DNA of 64,000 bases from Anaeramoeba flamelloides (taxonomy: Eukaryota > Metamonada > Anaeramoebidae), in contig JANTQA010000026.1 of NCBI GenBank assembly GCA_027625915.1, positions 6,634,001 to 6,698,000 of the forward strand, in the 5' to 3' direction. Positions 1 to 12,063 of this stretch are shown in pieces. The translations under genes were made by a program, and so were the position numbers. Numbering within the stretch: position 1 is the stretch's first letter; every line of letters starts with the position of its first letter. The notes under the pieces were generated by a model, which saw nothing but the letters and a program-made list of their open reading frames with translations, did no database searches and was not told the DNA's origin.

Positions 1-848
1 CAATTAATTTATCAGGGTTGGATTTTTACATTTAACAAAGGATGGAAATTGATAAATTCATAATACTTGGTCAATATAACCAATTGTTGGGGCTGTTGTT
101 TTTTTGATAATTTATATATTTGTATAAAAATTCGGATAAAATTTCAATTTATACCTATATTTTAAATTGTTCATGAAAAATGGAATTGATTATTTTGGTA
201 ATTTCTCTATTTCCTGGTTTGATAGCTAGACAAAATTATTCAACACCAATCAAAGTACAACTTTACCCTTTTAATCAAATTTTTCGTCAAACAATCATTA
301 ATCATTTTCAAATACATTGTGGAGACACCCTTACATAAATACTGATATATTCGAATAAATTTCACAAAATTTTTCGTTCATTTTCCATTTTGTAAAATCT
401 TCGAACTGTTTCTTATCAAACATCACCTGATAAAAAATATTTTGAAGAACAACTAATTTTCCAGAGTTTCTTAACACTTTACTTGATAAAATGCTTTATT
501 CAAAGCTTGAGCATAATATTTACAAAGTGGGAATCAAGTAAAAATTTCCAAACATAAATTGCAATTTATCAGTAAATAAAAAGAATTATTGAAGTAAACA
601 CAAAATAAAATATCTTATGTCTCCAAACCAATTTTTGGATATCAATTTTTGTGGTTGGTAAACTTTTTTGTTGGTACTTTAATGAAATGAAAAAATGATA
701 TATCAGGCTATAAATATCAAAAAAATATAAGTGTCCAAAATTATCAAATTGAATCAAAGTCCGAGACAAATTTGTTTTCAAGAACAGTTAGATTTAATCA
801 AGGAAAATATGTTTTGGTTTATCATTTTTTTATTAAATCTCTCAAAAT
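1..848. other. Gene-free stretch upstream of RPS12
   Basis: AT-rich sequence with no convincing coding frame. A 70-codon frame on the minus strand at 569-781 is low-complexity Phe/Ile/Lys and looks like chance. The last part presumably holds the RPS12 promoter; I recognise no specific motif. Confidence 0.5.
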
Positions 849-959
849 GTAAGTTTTTTTAATTTAATTTTAAATCTTTTTTTTTTTTAAATTTCTTTTG
901 CTTTTTTTAATTTCTTTTTTATTTAAAAATATTTTGTTCGCTCTGTCAAACTAAATTAG
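849..959 (+). other. Possible 5'-UTR intron of RPS12
   Basis: A GTAAGT donor follows CTCAAAAT, then a T-rich stretch ends in CTAAATTAG eighteen bases before the RPS12 ATG. The T-rich body, strong donor and TAG acceptor fit the introns found in the other genes of this window. Leader introns are common in ribosomal protein genes, but with no transcript this remains an inference. Confidence 0.4.
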
Positions 960-976
960 AAAAACAACACATTAAA

Positions 977-1435
977 ATGTCTGAAGAACAAATTAAAGAA
1001 GAAAAATTAAGTGGATCTGAAGAAGAAGAAGAAATCAACGAAGAATCTGGATCCGAAGTTGAAGAAGAAAGCATGGATCTTATGACTGCCGTCCAAAAAG
1101 TGCTCAAATCTGCACTCCGTAATGACTCCCTCGCTAAGGGTCTTAATGAATCGATCAGAGCACTTGACTCTGGAAGAGCCAGATTGTGTGTTCTTGCCTC
1201 CGATGTTGACGATCCAAAATACGTCAACGTAATCACCACCTTATGTTCCGAAAATAACATCCAATTGATCAAGGCTCCATCTCGTGAATCCTTAGGTGAG
1301 TGGGTTGGATTATGTAAAATTGACGAAGAAGGTGTTGCTCAAAAAATCATCAAAACTTCTTGTGTTGTCGTAAAAGAATACGGTGACCAAAACCAGGCGT
1401 TAAACATCGTTCTCAAAAGCTTTAACAAAAACTAA
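977..1435 (+). CDS. RPS12: Small ribosomal subunit protein eS12
   Basis: Single-exon ORF of 152 aa encoding eS12, an L7Ae-fold protein of the 40S subunit. From about residue 33 to the end it follows eS12 closely: MDLMTAVQKVLKSAL, the core RLCVLASDVDDPKYV, then LGEWVGLCKIDEEG and the CVVVKEYG strand. It is about 20 residues longer than the animal protein because of an acidic Glu/Ser-rich N-terminal tail. Codons are clearly more C-rich (ACC, CTC, AAG) than in other genes here, as expected of a highly expressed gene. The ATG follows an A-rich leader and no upstream in-frame ATG competes. A 5'-UTR intron may precede it (separate entry). The antisense ORF over the same bases is a shadow. Confidence 0.97.
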   Translation: MSEEQIKEEKLSGSEEEEEINEESGSEVEEESMDLMTAVQKVLKSALRNDSLAKGLNESIRALDSGRARLCVLASDVDDPKYVNVITTLCSENNIQLIKAPSRESLGEWVGLCKIDEEGVAQKIIKTSCVVVKEYGDQNQALNIVLKSFNKN

Positions 1436-2751
1436 TGATTTCCACTGACCAAAAAATAATAATAAAAAAAGATTGTTCTTAATAAGAAACAACGTAAGCC
1501 TAATAATATGACAAATATTGGTACTACATTTTAACAAAAACTTTTTAGAAAACTTCATCAACATTTTGAGAATAAATAAAATAAAATAGATTCTTGGATT
1601 TATCTAAGGAATTTTTTTAGCAAGATTTTCATTATCAAAGAATTTTCTTATTTTGTTTTTTTTTATTTTACTTTTGCTTTTTTTTTTTTTTTTCTTTTCA
1701 ATTTTTTCTTTTTTTGAATTTTTTCTTTTTCTTTTCAAAAACATCTTAATGTGAAGTGTTGCTTGAGATTTTTTAACACGACTTGGTTTGCTTTTGTAAA
1801 CTTTTGTTCATAATGTTTAAAACTTCTAGGATGGCTAATAGTTTCAAATTCTTTATTGAATTTTAGAAGCCTTCACTTGGATTGTAGACAACCAAAAAAC
1901 CAAAACACAAATTTCAAGATCAGGCTTTTTTAAAAATACAGATAGTTTCACAAGATTAAAGGAAAAGAAATCAAAAACCAAATTCAAAATTAAAAAAAAA
2001 ATACAACAAAATATTTGTGCTTGAGAATTTAATATTCCAAATAATAATTAACAAAGCAATTTCAGTTTATTTGTTCAACATAAAAAGGGAATGTAGGATC
2101 ATGTGGAAAGTTCCAGATTTTTTATTCTTCTCAAATTAAAAGAATTGAAAACACAAAACAAAAAACTTCAATATAAATGCAAATAGTGATTGTACAGTAA
2201 AACAAAACGATCGAAAAAATGGTTGTATTTTTCAAAGATTTGCTACGATAAATTTGAAAACTTTTACCAAGTTTTTTACTTTAAAACTCTCAAACACTTT
2301 GAACAATTAACAAGACATTTCATGTTTTCCAACTTTTAAAGTATTAGAACGCTTTGTTAAAGTCATGTGATTTTTTGTGGTATCAAATTATTGAGATTAT
2401 TGATTGGGTCATGGAATAAAACAAAAAAATATAAATCATTTCAGAAACAAATGAAATAGAAACCCTAGAAACTTAATAAAACATCTTTAGAGGCAAAAAG
2501 TTAAAGAAAATACAGAGACAAAATGTATAGGATATAAAATATAATATAGAAGAGAACTAATTTCCAAAATTAAAGAAAAAAATTGCCAAACAAATGCCTA
2601 AAATCAAACTCTTGGAACAAATGTACCAATTCAGCAAAAAAATCTTAAAGCAAAACAAAATGTAATACATTGCTTTGAGGAATATATCAAGATCAAGATC
2701 AACTAAATTTCTTAAATTCTGTCCATGACCTAATTTATTTAAAGAATAACA

Positions 2752-3200
2752 ATACTTTAGTTTCCTGAAATTTGGAAATAATTTTTAATTAACAAAATAT
2801 TTTTATCTTTTTTTTGTTTTTTTCAGTTTTGTATTTTCTTTACTTTTTTCAATTACATAAATCTGTTTCCTTAGATCTGGAATTATTTTTATAATGATTG
2901 ATAGAAGGTTAAAGTTGAGTTTAGTTCAATAGAAAAATCAACTTAAATTTTAGTTGATGTTATCTAATCATTTGATCAATCAACAATTGTTGATGGAATT
3001 TAAACAAATTTACAAACACAATTTTTGGTTACGCTACTTTCATCATTTTGAGCAAATTGATTTGTATTTTTACCTTTTTATTATTTTTTTTTTCTTTTAT
3101 TTAGGATAAAAATGTGAATATATAAAAAAATTTATAGGAAGGTAACTTTAATGAGTTTTAATATTAGCTTAGTATACCTTTTTGTACAAATTTTGTGTTT
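2752..3200 (+). mobile_element. Degraded MITE, family M1, plus orientation
   Basis: It aligns over about 350 bp with the element at 53.7-54.25 kb, sharing landmarks such as TGATTGATAGAAGGTTA and the TTTCTTTTATTT block in the same order. The left end retains a worn inverted-repeat sequence and the right end keeps only TTTTGTACAAATTTTG. There is no coding capacity. Confidence 0.55.
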
Positions 3201-3414
3201 TGATGAATTTGAAGCTAATTTTCTTTTTTTAAAATCATGGAGGTTAATGATAGAATCTTGGATTCTATTATTATTTTACTCAAAATATGTTTTACATTAC
3301 TCAAAACAACACTAAAAACACATTGGAAACCAATAATTTATAATCAAATAAAACTAAAAAAATTCTTTTCAATTTTGTTTTTTCAAAGAAAATTACCAGT
3401 AATATGTATTCTAT

Positions 3415-3948
3415 AAAAAACCCATTCCAAAAATTTGGACACACCCAAAATCAAAAATTGGCAGAACAAAACTCAATTTATTGTATTTTTCCAAACGTAA
3501 TATAAAACTAGATTTAAGTTAACCAGTATTGATTTTTTTATAAGTAATAATTATTATCCAAATAAAAGAAAAAGCTATTAACCAAATTATAAAAATCGGT
3601 GTATCAAAAATAATAAAACGATCTGAAGAAAAAATGTATTGGTAAATTAGTTGAATTTTCACCAACAATTATTGATCGATCAAATGATAAGATAACATCA
3701 ACTAATTGTATACGATTGTTCTATTTAACAAACTCAACACTAACCTTCTATCCACCACCCAAAAAAAAAAAAGTTACATATCTAAAGAAACAAATAGTGT
3801 AACTGGGACAAAGGAAATGAAAACAAAAAAAAAAGACAAAAAATGAAATAGTTTGTAAAATCAAAATTTATCCAGATTCCAATGTAAAGTGGAGTATTGC
3901 TATTCTTTCAACAGTTTATATATGTACAAATTTTTGGAATTTAGTTTA
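3415..3948 (-). mobile_element. MITE, family M1, minus orientation
   Basis: The left terminus carries ATTCCAAAAATTTGGACACA and the right terminus carries TGTACAAATTTTTGGAAT, its inverted repeat. The interior is the reverse complement of the element at 53.7-54.25 kb, including AACCTTCTATC and GTATACGATTGTTC-type landmarks. Length is about 530 bp, with no ORF. The right end abuts a (TA)n run, suggesting insertion at TA. Confidence 0.7.
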
Positions 3949-6812
3949 TATATATATAAGTTATGATCATCTATGGATAAAAATCCAAAAAATGAAAAGA
4001 AAAGTACATGTTGACTTTCCACAGTATTATCAATATAACCTCAACAAATTCTGTAGACCTACTTAGTGCCACCTGTATATATATTTTAAGTGTATCTCAA
4101 AAAAGAAAGTGAAATTTTGTCAAAATTTTAAAATCAGATCTGAAAAGATAATAAGTGCTCTAAATATATAATTCAAGTTTATCAAACAAATTTTCCAAAT
4201 TTTTTTTAAATAGTTGGGTCAAAATTTTATAACTCAAAAAATAATCTTTCCCGTTACAAAATGTATAATAAGTTTTTAAATATAGTTTTTTTTTGATTAG
4301 TTATTAAGAGAAATGATGCTTTTGAGAAAAAAAAATATTTGAAAAGTATATTTCAAGGAATAAATTGAGTTTTGGTCAATTCTCTTTCACACTTTTAAAC
4401 CACAAGTTAAATGTTGAAAAATAGGTATTATTTTATGTAAAATCTAATATAATAGGTTGAAAAAACAATCTTTTTCTTTTCATTTTTTCATCTTTTCTTT
4501 AATAGAACTCACTTTATAGTTATTTTTTGAATACATCTAAATAGAAAAATAAAGATATCTTTCGGGCAACAGCAAACACAACAAACACAAAAAGTTACAT
4601 GATATGCTCATATATGCGAAAAGGAGTTTGGAACTTCAAGCAAGTTTGTGTTCAACAGTTACAGTAGGAAAGTAATTTTTTAAAAAAATCTACCAATTAA
4701 AAAAGAAGAAATTTCAATCCCTATTTATTCAAAAATCAAAAAGTATTTTGATCTACATTTTTATAGTTTTTATTATTTTATCTAATTAACTAATGGTACA
4801 GAAGTTTTTGTAATACTCTTGATTTGGTGAAATATCTTATATCTTCCCACCGAATGAATCTTTTAAGATAGTTATAATATATCCAATCGTGTTAAAAACA
4901 TTCTTATATCATAATTTCTTTCAAGATATAAATAGTATAATTTTTAAAAGATTAACTATCATCCGGTAAATAATGACAATTATTGGTTTTCAAAATAAAA
5001 TTCCCAAAAGATTTTCCAAATTATTATGATATTGATTTTTTATTGGAAGTGCTTATTGATTTTGATTCTTTCTTTTTTTTCAGATTTTAGTCAACTTTTT
5101 GAATGTATTACGGAAAGGTCAAATTTGGGTTTTTTTTTTTTTATTTTCCTTTTTTTTTTTTTGTATTATTATTTTTTTAATGTGTTTTTACTTATTAAAT
5201 GAGAAAAATAATTTCTTGTTTTTCTATTTGTTTTTAAAGAATTGATTAAAAAAAACTAAATTTAGATTGATAATATTGTCAAAATTATAATGATGATTAA
5301 TACCACAAAGTAAAGTTTAGTAATTCATACAATCAGGATGCTCTATTTTTAATATTATATCTCTCACATTCAATAAAAATAAATCAAACTTTATATCATT
5401 TTTTTTATTATTTGTTTGGGTAACTAATCCTAATTCAAAATAAGCCAACGTATGAAACCTGATATATTTCAAAAAATAAACAATGAAAATCCAATGAAAT
5501 TGTTGGAAAAGAACAAAAATGAGGACTGGTAGATTATAATTTAAAATTTAGTTATGAAGACTAATTTTAAAATCAAGTGTTTCAGTTTCAAAGTGTAACT
5601 ATTGTGTATTTTTTTCAAATTACTGAATCAATTTTTTTTCTCGTTTCTTTTGATATATATCTATAAATTATTTTTATCAAAATAATGTTACAAAATCTTT
5701 ACTTTATCAAATATAGAGTGTTATAAAACAGCCCCCAATTTTATTTAATTGAATTAAATTGATTTTTTATGGATAGAAAACGATTTTTTCCAAATGGGTG
5801 AAATTGAACCCTTTGGAAATTTAAAATAAAAAACAATTAATTTGGTATTTATTTTGAATTTTTTTGTTGTAAATCGAATTTTTTGACAATGAGGATACTA
5901 TAAACTTTTTTTTTTTTGGTATTTTGATTTTGTCAATAGAGATCCTAAGAAATTGTATTTTTGTTAATTGAATTTTTTTCATTGTAAATTTCTTAATTGT
6001 AATTGTTATTTGAATATTTTTCATTAGTGATCTTGTGAGTTTTTTCTTGAAATTATAAGAAAAATGAATCGAATTTCAATTATAGGTTTTTAATCAAAAA
6101 AATTTTATTTCCAGATTATTATAGTTTTGGTGGTAACAGTCCTTGAGTAGAAAGGAAATTCATGGAATTAATCAACCCATAAAATTTTTTTTTCAATATT
6201 TATAAAAGAACTATTTCTATTGAATTTTCAAAACATAAATAATTACTAACCCCAGATTAATAAGTTTGCATATTTAGTAATGATTAATTTCAAAAAAATT
6301 ATTTTACTGATATTTAAAAGAAGTTGAAAAAAAATTCTCATTTAACATTGGTTTATTATATGATTTTTGGTGTTTAATTAATAAATCTTTATAAAAAAAA
6401 ATAGAAAAGAAAAAATAAAGTAATTACAACAAAAATCATACTAAATGTTGGAGAATTAAAATAAATTAAAATGAAAAAATTGTTTTGTCACCAAATTCAC
6501 ATAATCCATTTTTTATTTTTAAATACCTTGAAAGATTTTGATTTTGATGATTTTAGTGTAAGAATATCTTCACCGTAACCAAACAATTTAATGTTCAAAA
6601 ATGAAAAATTTTAAAAAAAAATCTTATTTGAATATATTACTTTTGAAAAATAATAAATAAATCATTAGAAATTTTTATTCAATTTTTCTGTTAATGTTAA
6701 TAAAACTTTTAATAAAATATTCTAATCATAACTATATAATAATTGAAAGTAATTTGGAAATTATCAATATATTCTTAGACACTATTATTTTGTTTTGATA
6801 ATGAATTAATTT

Positions 6813-9800
6813 TTACCAGTACCCTCTTTTGTTGTTGTTATAATCTTGATTTATTGTACGCTGGGAAGTTAATGGATTAAAATCATTATCATTTAGATCA
6901 AGGGTTTGTTGGTTTTGGAAAGGATTATTTTCAACAATAGGATCTTCAAATTCTGTGTTTGCGATCCAAATATGATTTAGGGCATCTTTAGCTGTAAATC
7001 TTTTTTTTGGATCCATTTCCAATAAGCCCACCACCAAATCCTTTGCTTCTTCTGAAATACCGATCCAGCTTTTGTCGAAATGGATTGAAAAGTTATTTAT
7101 TTGGTCAAAAATTGTAATCAAATCAGTGTTGATGTGGATGGGTAGCGTGCCACTTAACAACTGGTACAGAATTATGCCCAAGGACCACATATCTACAGCC
7201 GCTTCATCGCCAAAAAGGCCCGCTGACATCACCTCGGGTGCAAGATAAACTGGAGTTCCGCAGAGAGTTCTTAACATGGTTTGCGAATGAAGCATTCTTG
7301 AAAGCCCAAAATCTGTTATTTTGGTATGCAATGGATTCCTTTGATCCTTGATTAATATGTTTTCTGGTTTCAAATCTTTATGAACTATCCCTTGCAAGTG
7401 AAGATAATTGACTGCGGTTAATATTTGATAAAAAATCATTTTTGCACTGTCTTCGTCAATCCTTTCATTTTGTTCAAGTAGTTCTGCAAGATTGCCTCCA
7501 ATAATCACCTCCAAACATATAATTATATATTGTTCGGTTTCATACACTTCGTAGACTTCAATTAAATAAGGGTGATTTAGAGAAGTCAAATATTCAATTT
7601 CTTTTTTAAAATCTTGGTTTTCCCCAAATTGTGCCAATTTCTTCTTATGAATCACCTTTAATGCAACTTGCTTTTCGGTCTCGATATGGGTTGCTAAATA
7701 TACAATTCCAAATGTTCCTTTACCCAGAATTTCATTAATTTCAAATAATTTCCCAATTTCGCTTTCATCAATTTCAGAACTAAATAATTTTATTTTTTGG
7801 TTTTTATTTTTTTTTTTTCAATGTTATTTTTTAAATAATCAAATATGAAAAAACAAAAAAATGTTAGCTATTGAGATATCTTGTTGCAATGACAAAAAGA
7901 CTACAAAATGTGTAATAATTTTTTTAAACAAATATTTATTAATTATGAACTCCAAACATTTTATATGGTTGTATAAAAAATCAAAACCATCATGATTTTT
8001 TTTTTTAATTCTTATTTTTCGATGAGAAAATTAGTTGAATAATAAAAAATCCATCGGGTATTCAGTTTACTTGCTTTAATAATTAGAATTTTAATTTTTA
8101 AGAACAAGGAAAATTTAAAACATGATTTTATTTTTTGAGGAATTGGATATCTTTATCTATGTTTATAAATGATATAATCAAAATCATATCCAATTAACTA
8201 ATTTTTGGAAAAAAAAATTTATAATTATTCAAGATGGAATAAATATTTTAAAGTGTATATATTTATTAACAAAAAAATCATTTTCTCTATTTTTATAACT
8301 TTGTAAAGGAATTTTACAAAATCAAAAAATCATTTTTTTGATTTTATTTTCAGAAAAGTTTCACTAATTAAAAAATGATGTCTCCAATTTTATTATTTTT
8401 TTTTGAAAACTATTGTATACTCGGGTAGTGATATTCCTGAATTAAATTGGATGAGACTCATTTAAAACACCCATTCTTATTTGAATTTGTTTTTATCATA
8501 CACAATCTCTGAAGATAATACGAATACTTTCTTCTAAAAATCCATTTTTATCAAAAAAAATCTAAAAATAGAGTTTTAAAAATGATAAGGTAAAGTTATT
8601 CGTTAAATAAATTGGATGAGACTCATTCAAAACACCCATTCTTATTTAAATTTGTTTTTATGATATACAGTCTCTGAAGATAATACGAATAGTTTCTTCT
8701 AAAAATCCATTTTTATCAAAAAAACTCTAAAAATAGAGACATCATGCTTTAACTTGTGAAACTTCATATTTTTCCAAAAAAAAAAAAAAAATAAAAATGT
8801 CTCTGTAATTTTCAGTTACAAAAAATCTTTAAATAAAAACCTAAATTAGTCAAGAGAATTTCTTGGAAAAAGTAAAAGTAAATAACATGAAATTGAGTTG
8901 AAAGACATTCTTTTTTTCATTTATTTAATTTAAAAATTCTCGTTTTCATTCTCAATAATCCATTTTTTTTCAATATTTAAGATGGTTTGAATTTTTTAAA
9001 TTCATTTTTATTTTTATTGTTTGTTTGTAAACTCCTTTTCAAAAACGAGGCTCATCTGAAATAATAAATTGAAAAAAAAAATTATCCTTTAGTATACAAG
9101 AACAACTAATTATTAAAACTTATTATTAATTCACTTTTAAATTATTCTAAACATATCAATGCTTGATATTTTAAAAAAAAGTAAAATCAAAATCGAAAAA
9201 AAAGTGAATTACAATTTTTGAAATGAGCATTAGGGATTTTTTATTACTGAAATTCCAATGGGAAAAGAGTTAATAATCAGATTTTTTGCTAATAATATAT
9301 ACACATGAAAAGACATTAAATTGTCTCAATTTTTTTTAATGTTTTTTAGTTTTTTTGAAGACAATTTTTTTTTTCGACTTGATTTTCTTACAAAAAAAAG
9401 AAAAAGATAAAAGAAAAAATAAGTAAAAAAGAAAAAAAAAAATAACAGAAAATAAAGAAAAAGAAAAAAAAAATTAGGTTAATAAAGGATTGGTTAAAAA
9501 TCAAAAAAAAAACAATGATATCTTAAAATTAACAACACCCAAAATCACAGCGACTATACTTTTCGTTAATTTCATTTAATTATATCTGCTGATCTTGAAT
9601 GTTCATTTGGAAGGAGGTTGTTTAATTTTTGTCATTTCTTTTTTCTTTTTGATCTTATTTTTTTTTAATCATTAAATTTTTTGCCTTTTCTTTTTCTTTA
9701 TATATTGAAAAGAAAAGATACAAAGGAAAGGGATCAATTTTTTGCTTGCTAATAATGCTAATGCTCAAGCATAGCAATATTCGCAACTTGAAAATAAAAG

Positions 9801-12063
9801 AGATTCAGCCAGGAGAAAAATGTAAAAAATAAATTTTATTAGATTTAAATTTCAAATTCAAGTAAAATTTTGTTTTTTTTTGAATTACCTCACCGGCTTT
9901 ATGATCAATTATCCAACATTACAAATATTTTTCTATTTCAGCTAAGGATGTACTTTCAAAACGGATTCACCCAATATATTGCAAATACCTTTCTTTCATG
10001 TTGGCTAAGGTGAATACGATCTTTTATTCACAACTTATAAGATAGCAATTGTAATGTATCTGAAGAATTTATTTAGAACGCAACCCCTCAAGGAATTTCA
10101 TTATTATAATTTTTATTTGGAAAAGTATAGCTGTTTGTAAAAAAGTGAGTATTAAAAAAATTAAGGTATACCCAAACTGTTTGATTCACTCTATTATACA
10201 GTTTGATCAATGTATTTTTAAAAATTTTATTCCTCACTTTTTCAAAGGACTCTAGACTGATTTAATTACTTTTAATAAAAACACTTCATGGCTCATCTTT
10301 TTTAGTGGGTTGTTGAAAATGTAATACTTTAGGACAATCCGTTCACTTTGACTTTCATTATTTTTCAAACAACTAATTTCGAAAAATTAGATTATGGGCT
10401 AAGTATTGAAAAAATTTCCAGACATGAAAATAATCCATAAAAGATTGTTAATTGTTAATATCAGTAAAATTGTTGTGTAATTTCAAATATTTAAAAATCA
10501 AATCCTTTTTATATGAAAGCAAATTTTTTATGAACCCAGTAATAAACCAACACAAAGTTCATTAAAGTGGTCCGTATAGAGAATACTCATTTAATTGTTT
10601 GGTGTCCATAGGTAGATCGACTTTTTTTAAAAAAACAATCGGGTTTTATAAAGGTTTACAATGAGTTTGGATCATGATAATTTTTATTCTTGTTTTTTGG
10701 TTGATTGAATGATGTTTTGAAAAAGTGTAATTTCATTAACCATCATTCTAATAAGTGGGTGAGTTATAATTTTCAAAGTTTTATTCTTAAATACTGGTAT
10801 TTGAATTACAAATGGGAAAATTTTTCACTTCATTTTCCAGATTTTCGTTTTTCAAATTGAGTTTTTAAATTACAAACTACTTCTTTGAGAACTCTATTTA
10901 TAAAAAAAAATCTGGGAAAGGAAGTGAAAATTTTTTCCCATTTATAATTCAAATACCAGTAAAGGAAATTATTCAGCAATTACACAACAATTTTACTGAT
11001 ATTAACAATTAAAAATCTTTTATGGATTATTTTGATGTCTGGTATTTTTTTCAATATTGTATCTAAAAATTTCTTGTTCATTTTTCATTAAAAAAATACA
11101 CGAAAAATGATTTTCTGATCCAAAATTGAGAATATTTCAATGTACATTGCTTCAAAATTTAAATGTGATTGGATCAAAAGGTGTTAAGACAACTTGGTAA
11201 TTATCAATTAAATGTGAAATGGGAAAAAATTTTCAACTCATTCTCGTTTTCCTCTTTTTTTTTGTTGATGTAAATAGAGTTCTCAAAGAAACAAATTGGT
11301 ATTTTGATCTCTTTTGACTCTGGTTGTTGGTTTGTATTATTGCTCTTCCCTCAATAAATTTTGTGGTTAAACTGACGATTTTAAAGGAAAAGAATCTTAT
11401 CAAATTTGAAAAAAAAAATTGTGGAGATGAAAATTTTTTTACTCTCATTTAATCGCAAGTCAGTTAAAGAAAATAAATCAGGTTCAAAAAATAATACAAC
11501 CAAAATAAGTCTTTGTGAAATTATTTTGTTTCCATTTGTGGTTATTTTCTTTTTTTCTTTTTTGTTTGGATTGAGAAAAAAAAAAAAAAAACAAAAAAAA
11601 AAAACTAAAGAAACAAAAAATTAAAAAAAGAAAAATCTAAACAAAAATTGTACATAATTTGGTTTTGCTTTGTTTCAACATAACAATGATTTTGAAATAT
11701 AAATTTTATTGGATCAAGTGTTTTGTTTCCTTTGTATTCTGTTGCAATAACAAGCTCGTCACCTGAAGTAATTAGCATTGTGTTTCCCTTTCCAATACGC
11801 TCCTCATTAACATAAGTACCGTTTGTGGATGAATCCAAAATCACAAATTCGTTTGTGTTCGTGTTCCTAATGATTTTGCAATGAAGACCACTGATTCTAG
11901 GATCTTTAAAATGGAAGTCAACCCCAGATGTTCGTCCAATTGTTGTTTCATCTTTTTGAATTAATAAATGAGAAGAATTGGAATTCAACGATATAAGTGT
12001 CCCAAGAATTTCTGTATTCTCGTTTTCCTCATTATAGTTTTGTTGGTTAAGATCCAAAGTCAT
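6813..12063 (-). CDS. CHK2: FHA-domain Ser/Thr protein kinase, CHK2/Rad53/Cds1 type
   Basis: Two exons, 12,063-11,654 and 7,779-6,813, give 458 aa. The first holds an FHA domain (about residues 20-125) with the phosphothreonine-pocket residues GR (43-44), SxxH (58-61) and STNGT (79-83). The second holds a whole kinase domain: glycine loop GKGTFG (156-161), VALK lysine 178, HKD catalytic loop with Asp272, DFG at 293-295, and the activation segment MLRTLCGTPVYLAPEV, nearly identical to CHK2. FHA-then-kinase order, T-loop and length (human CHK2 is 543 aa) indicate the DNA-damage checkpoint kinase. The donor AT|GTACAA leaves phase 2 and the acceptor TTTAG|T accepts phase 2, so the join is in frame. 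I see no SQ/TQ cluster before the FHA domain, unlike CHK2 and Rad53. A Dictyostelium-style FHA kinase is the alternative name. Confidence 0.88.
8350..8768. repeat. TIR-bounded element with internal 165-bp duplication
   Basis: The ends GAAAAGTTTCACTAATT... and ...GTGAAACTTC are inverted repeats of about 30 bp that include ATGATGTCT/AGACATCAT. Inside, a unit starting AATTGGATGAGACTCATT (8,446-8,573) recurs 165 bp later (8,610-8,739) with only a handful of differences. Confidence 0.7.
9025..9480 (+). repeat. Dispersed repeat R1, copy 1
   Basis: It aligns over more than 300 bp with 51,870-52,340 in the same orientation. Shared landmarks are TTGAAATGAGCATTA, TTTTTTATTACTGAA, GATTTTTTGCTAATAAT and a terminal polypurine (AAAGAAAAAG)-type stretch. 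It lies in the CHK2 intron. Termini are not defined. Confidence 0.65.
10400..11060 (+). mobile_element. Foldback element, family M4, interrupted by M3
   Basis: The left arm (about 10,400-10,490) and right arm (about 10,975-11,058) are inverted copies of each other, sharing for example AATCTTTTATGGATTATTTT and ATTTTACTGATATTAACAAT. A 166-bp M3 element sits inside. A sister copy in opposite orientation at 46,463-46,857 lacks the M3 insertion. Confidence 0.75.
10794..10959. mobile_element. MITE, family M3 (166 bp), nested in M4
   Basis: TA, then CTGGTATTTGAATTACAAAT..., and at the other end ...ATAATTCAAATACCAG, then TA. The near-perfect terminal inverted repeats run about 40 bp and include GGGAAAATTTTTCACTTC. 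The 2-bp TA target duplication and the short, non-coding body are typical of Tc1/mariner-derived MITEs. Confidence 0.85.

Larger units (their letters stand above)
1436..6812. other. Gene-free intergenic region, 5.4 kb
   Basis: No coding region could be supported on either strand. It begins with the RPS12 3' UTR. It contains two copies of one MITE-like family, a degraded one at about 2,752-3,200 and a fuller, oppositely oriented one at about 3,415-3,948. The rest is homopolymer-rich A/T sequence. The 67-codon minus-strand frame at 5,821-6,024 is Lys/Ile low complexity and is rejected. Confidence 0.6.
7780..11653 (-). other. Intron of the CHK2-like gene, 3.9 kb, repeat-filled
   Basis: It runs between donor GTACAA at 11,653 and an acceptor TTTAG at 7,780. 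Contents, from low to high coordinate: a TIR-bounded element with an internal duplication (8,350-8,768), a dispersed repeat (9,025-9,480), and a foldback element with a second element inside it (10,400-11,060). The minus-strand reading frame upstream of the kinase exon is closed by TGA just before the acceptor, so a splice there is required. Confidence 0.8.

Noticed and set aside
11605-11650. Extension of the FHA ORF to its own stop (152 aa) as a complete small protein
   Set aside because: The last residues (FCLDFSFFNFLFL) are intron-like. A phase-compatible donor precedes them, and the kinase exon downstream lacks its own start.
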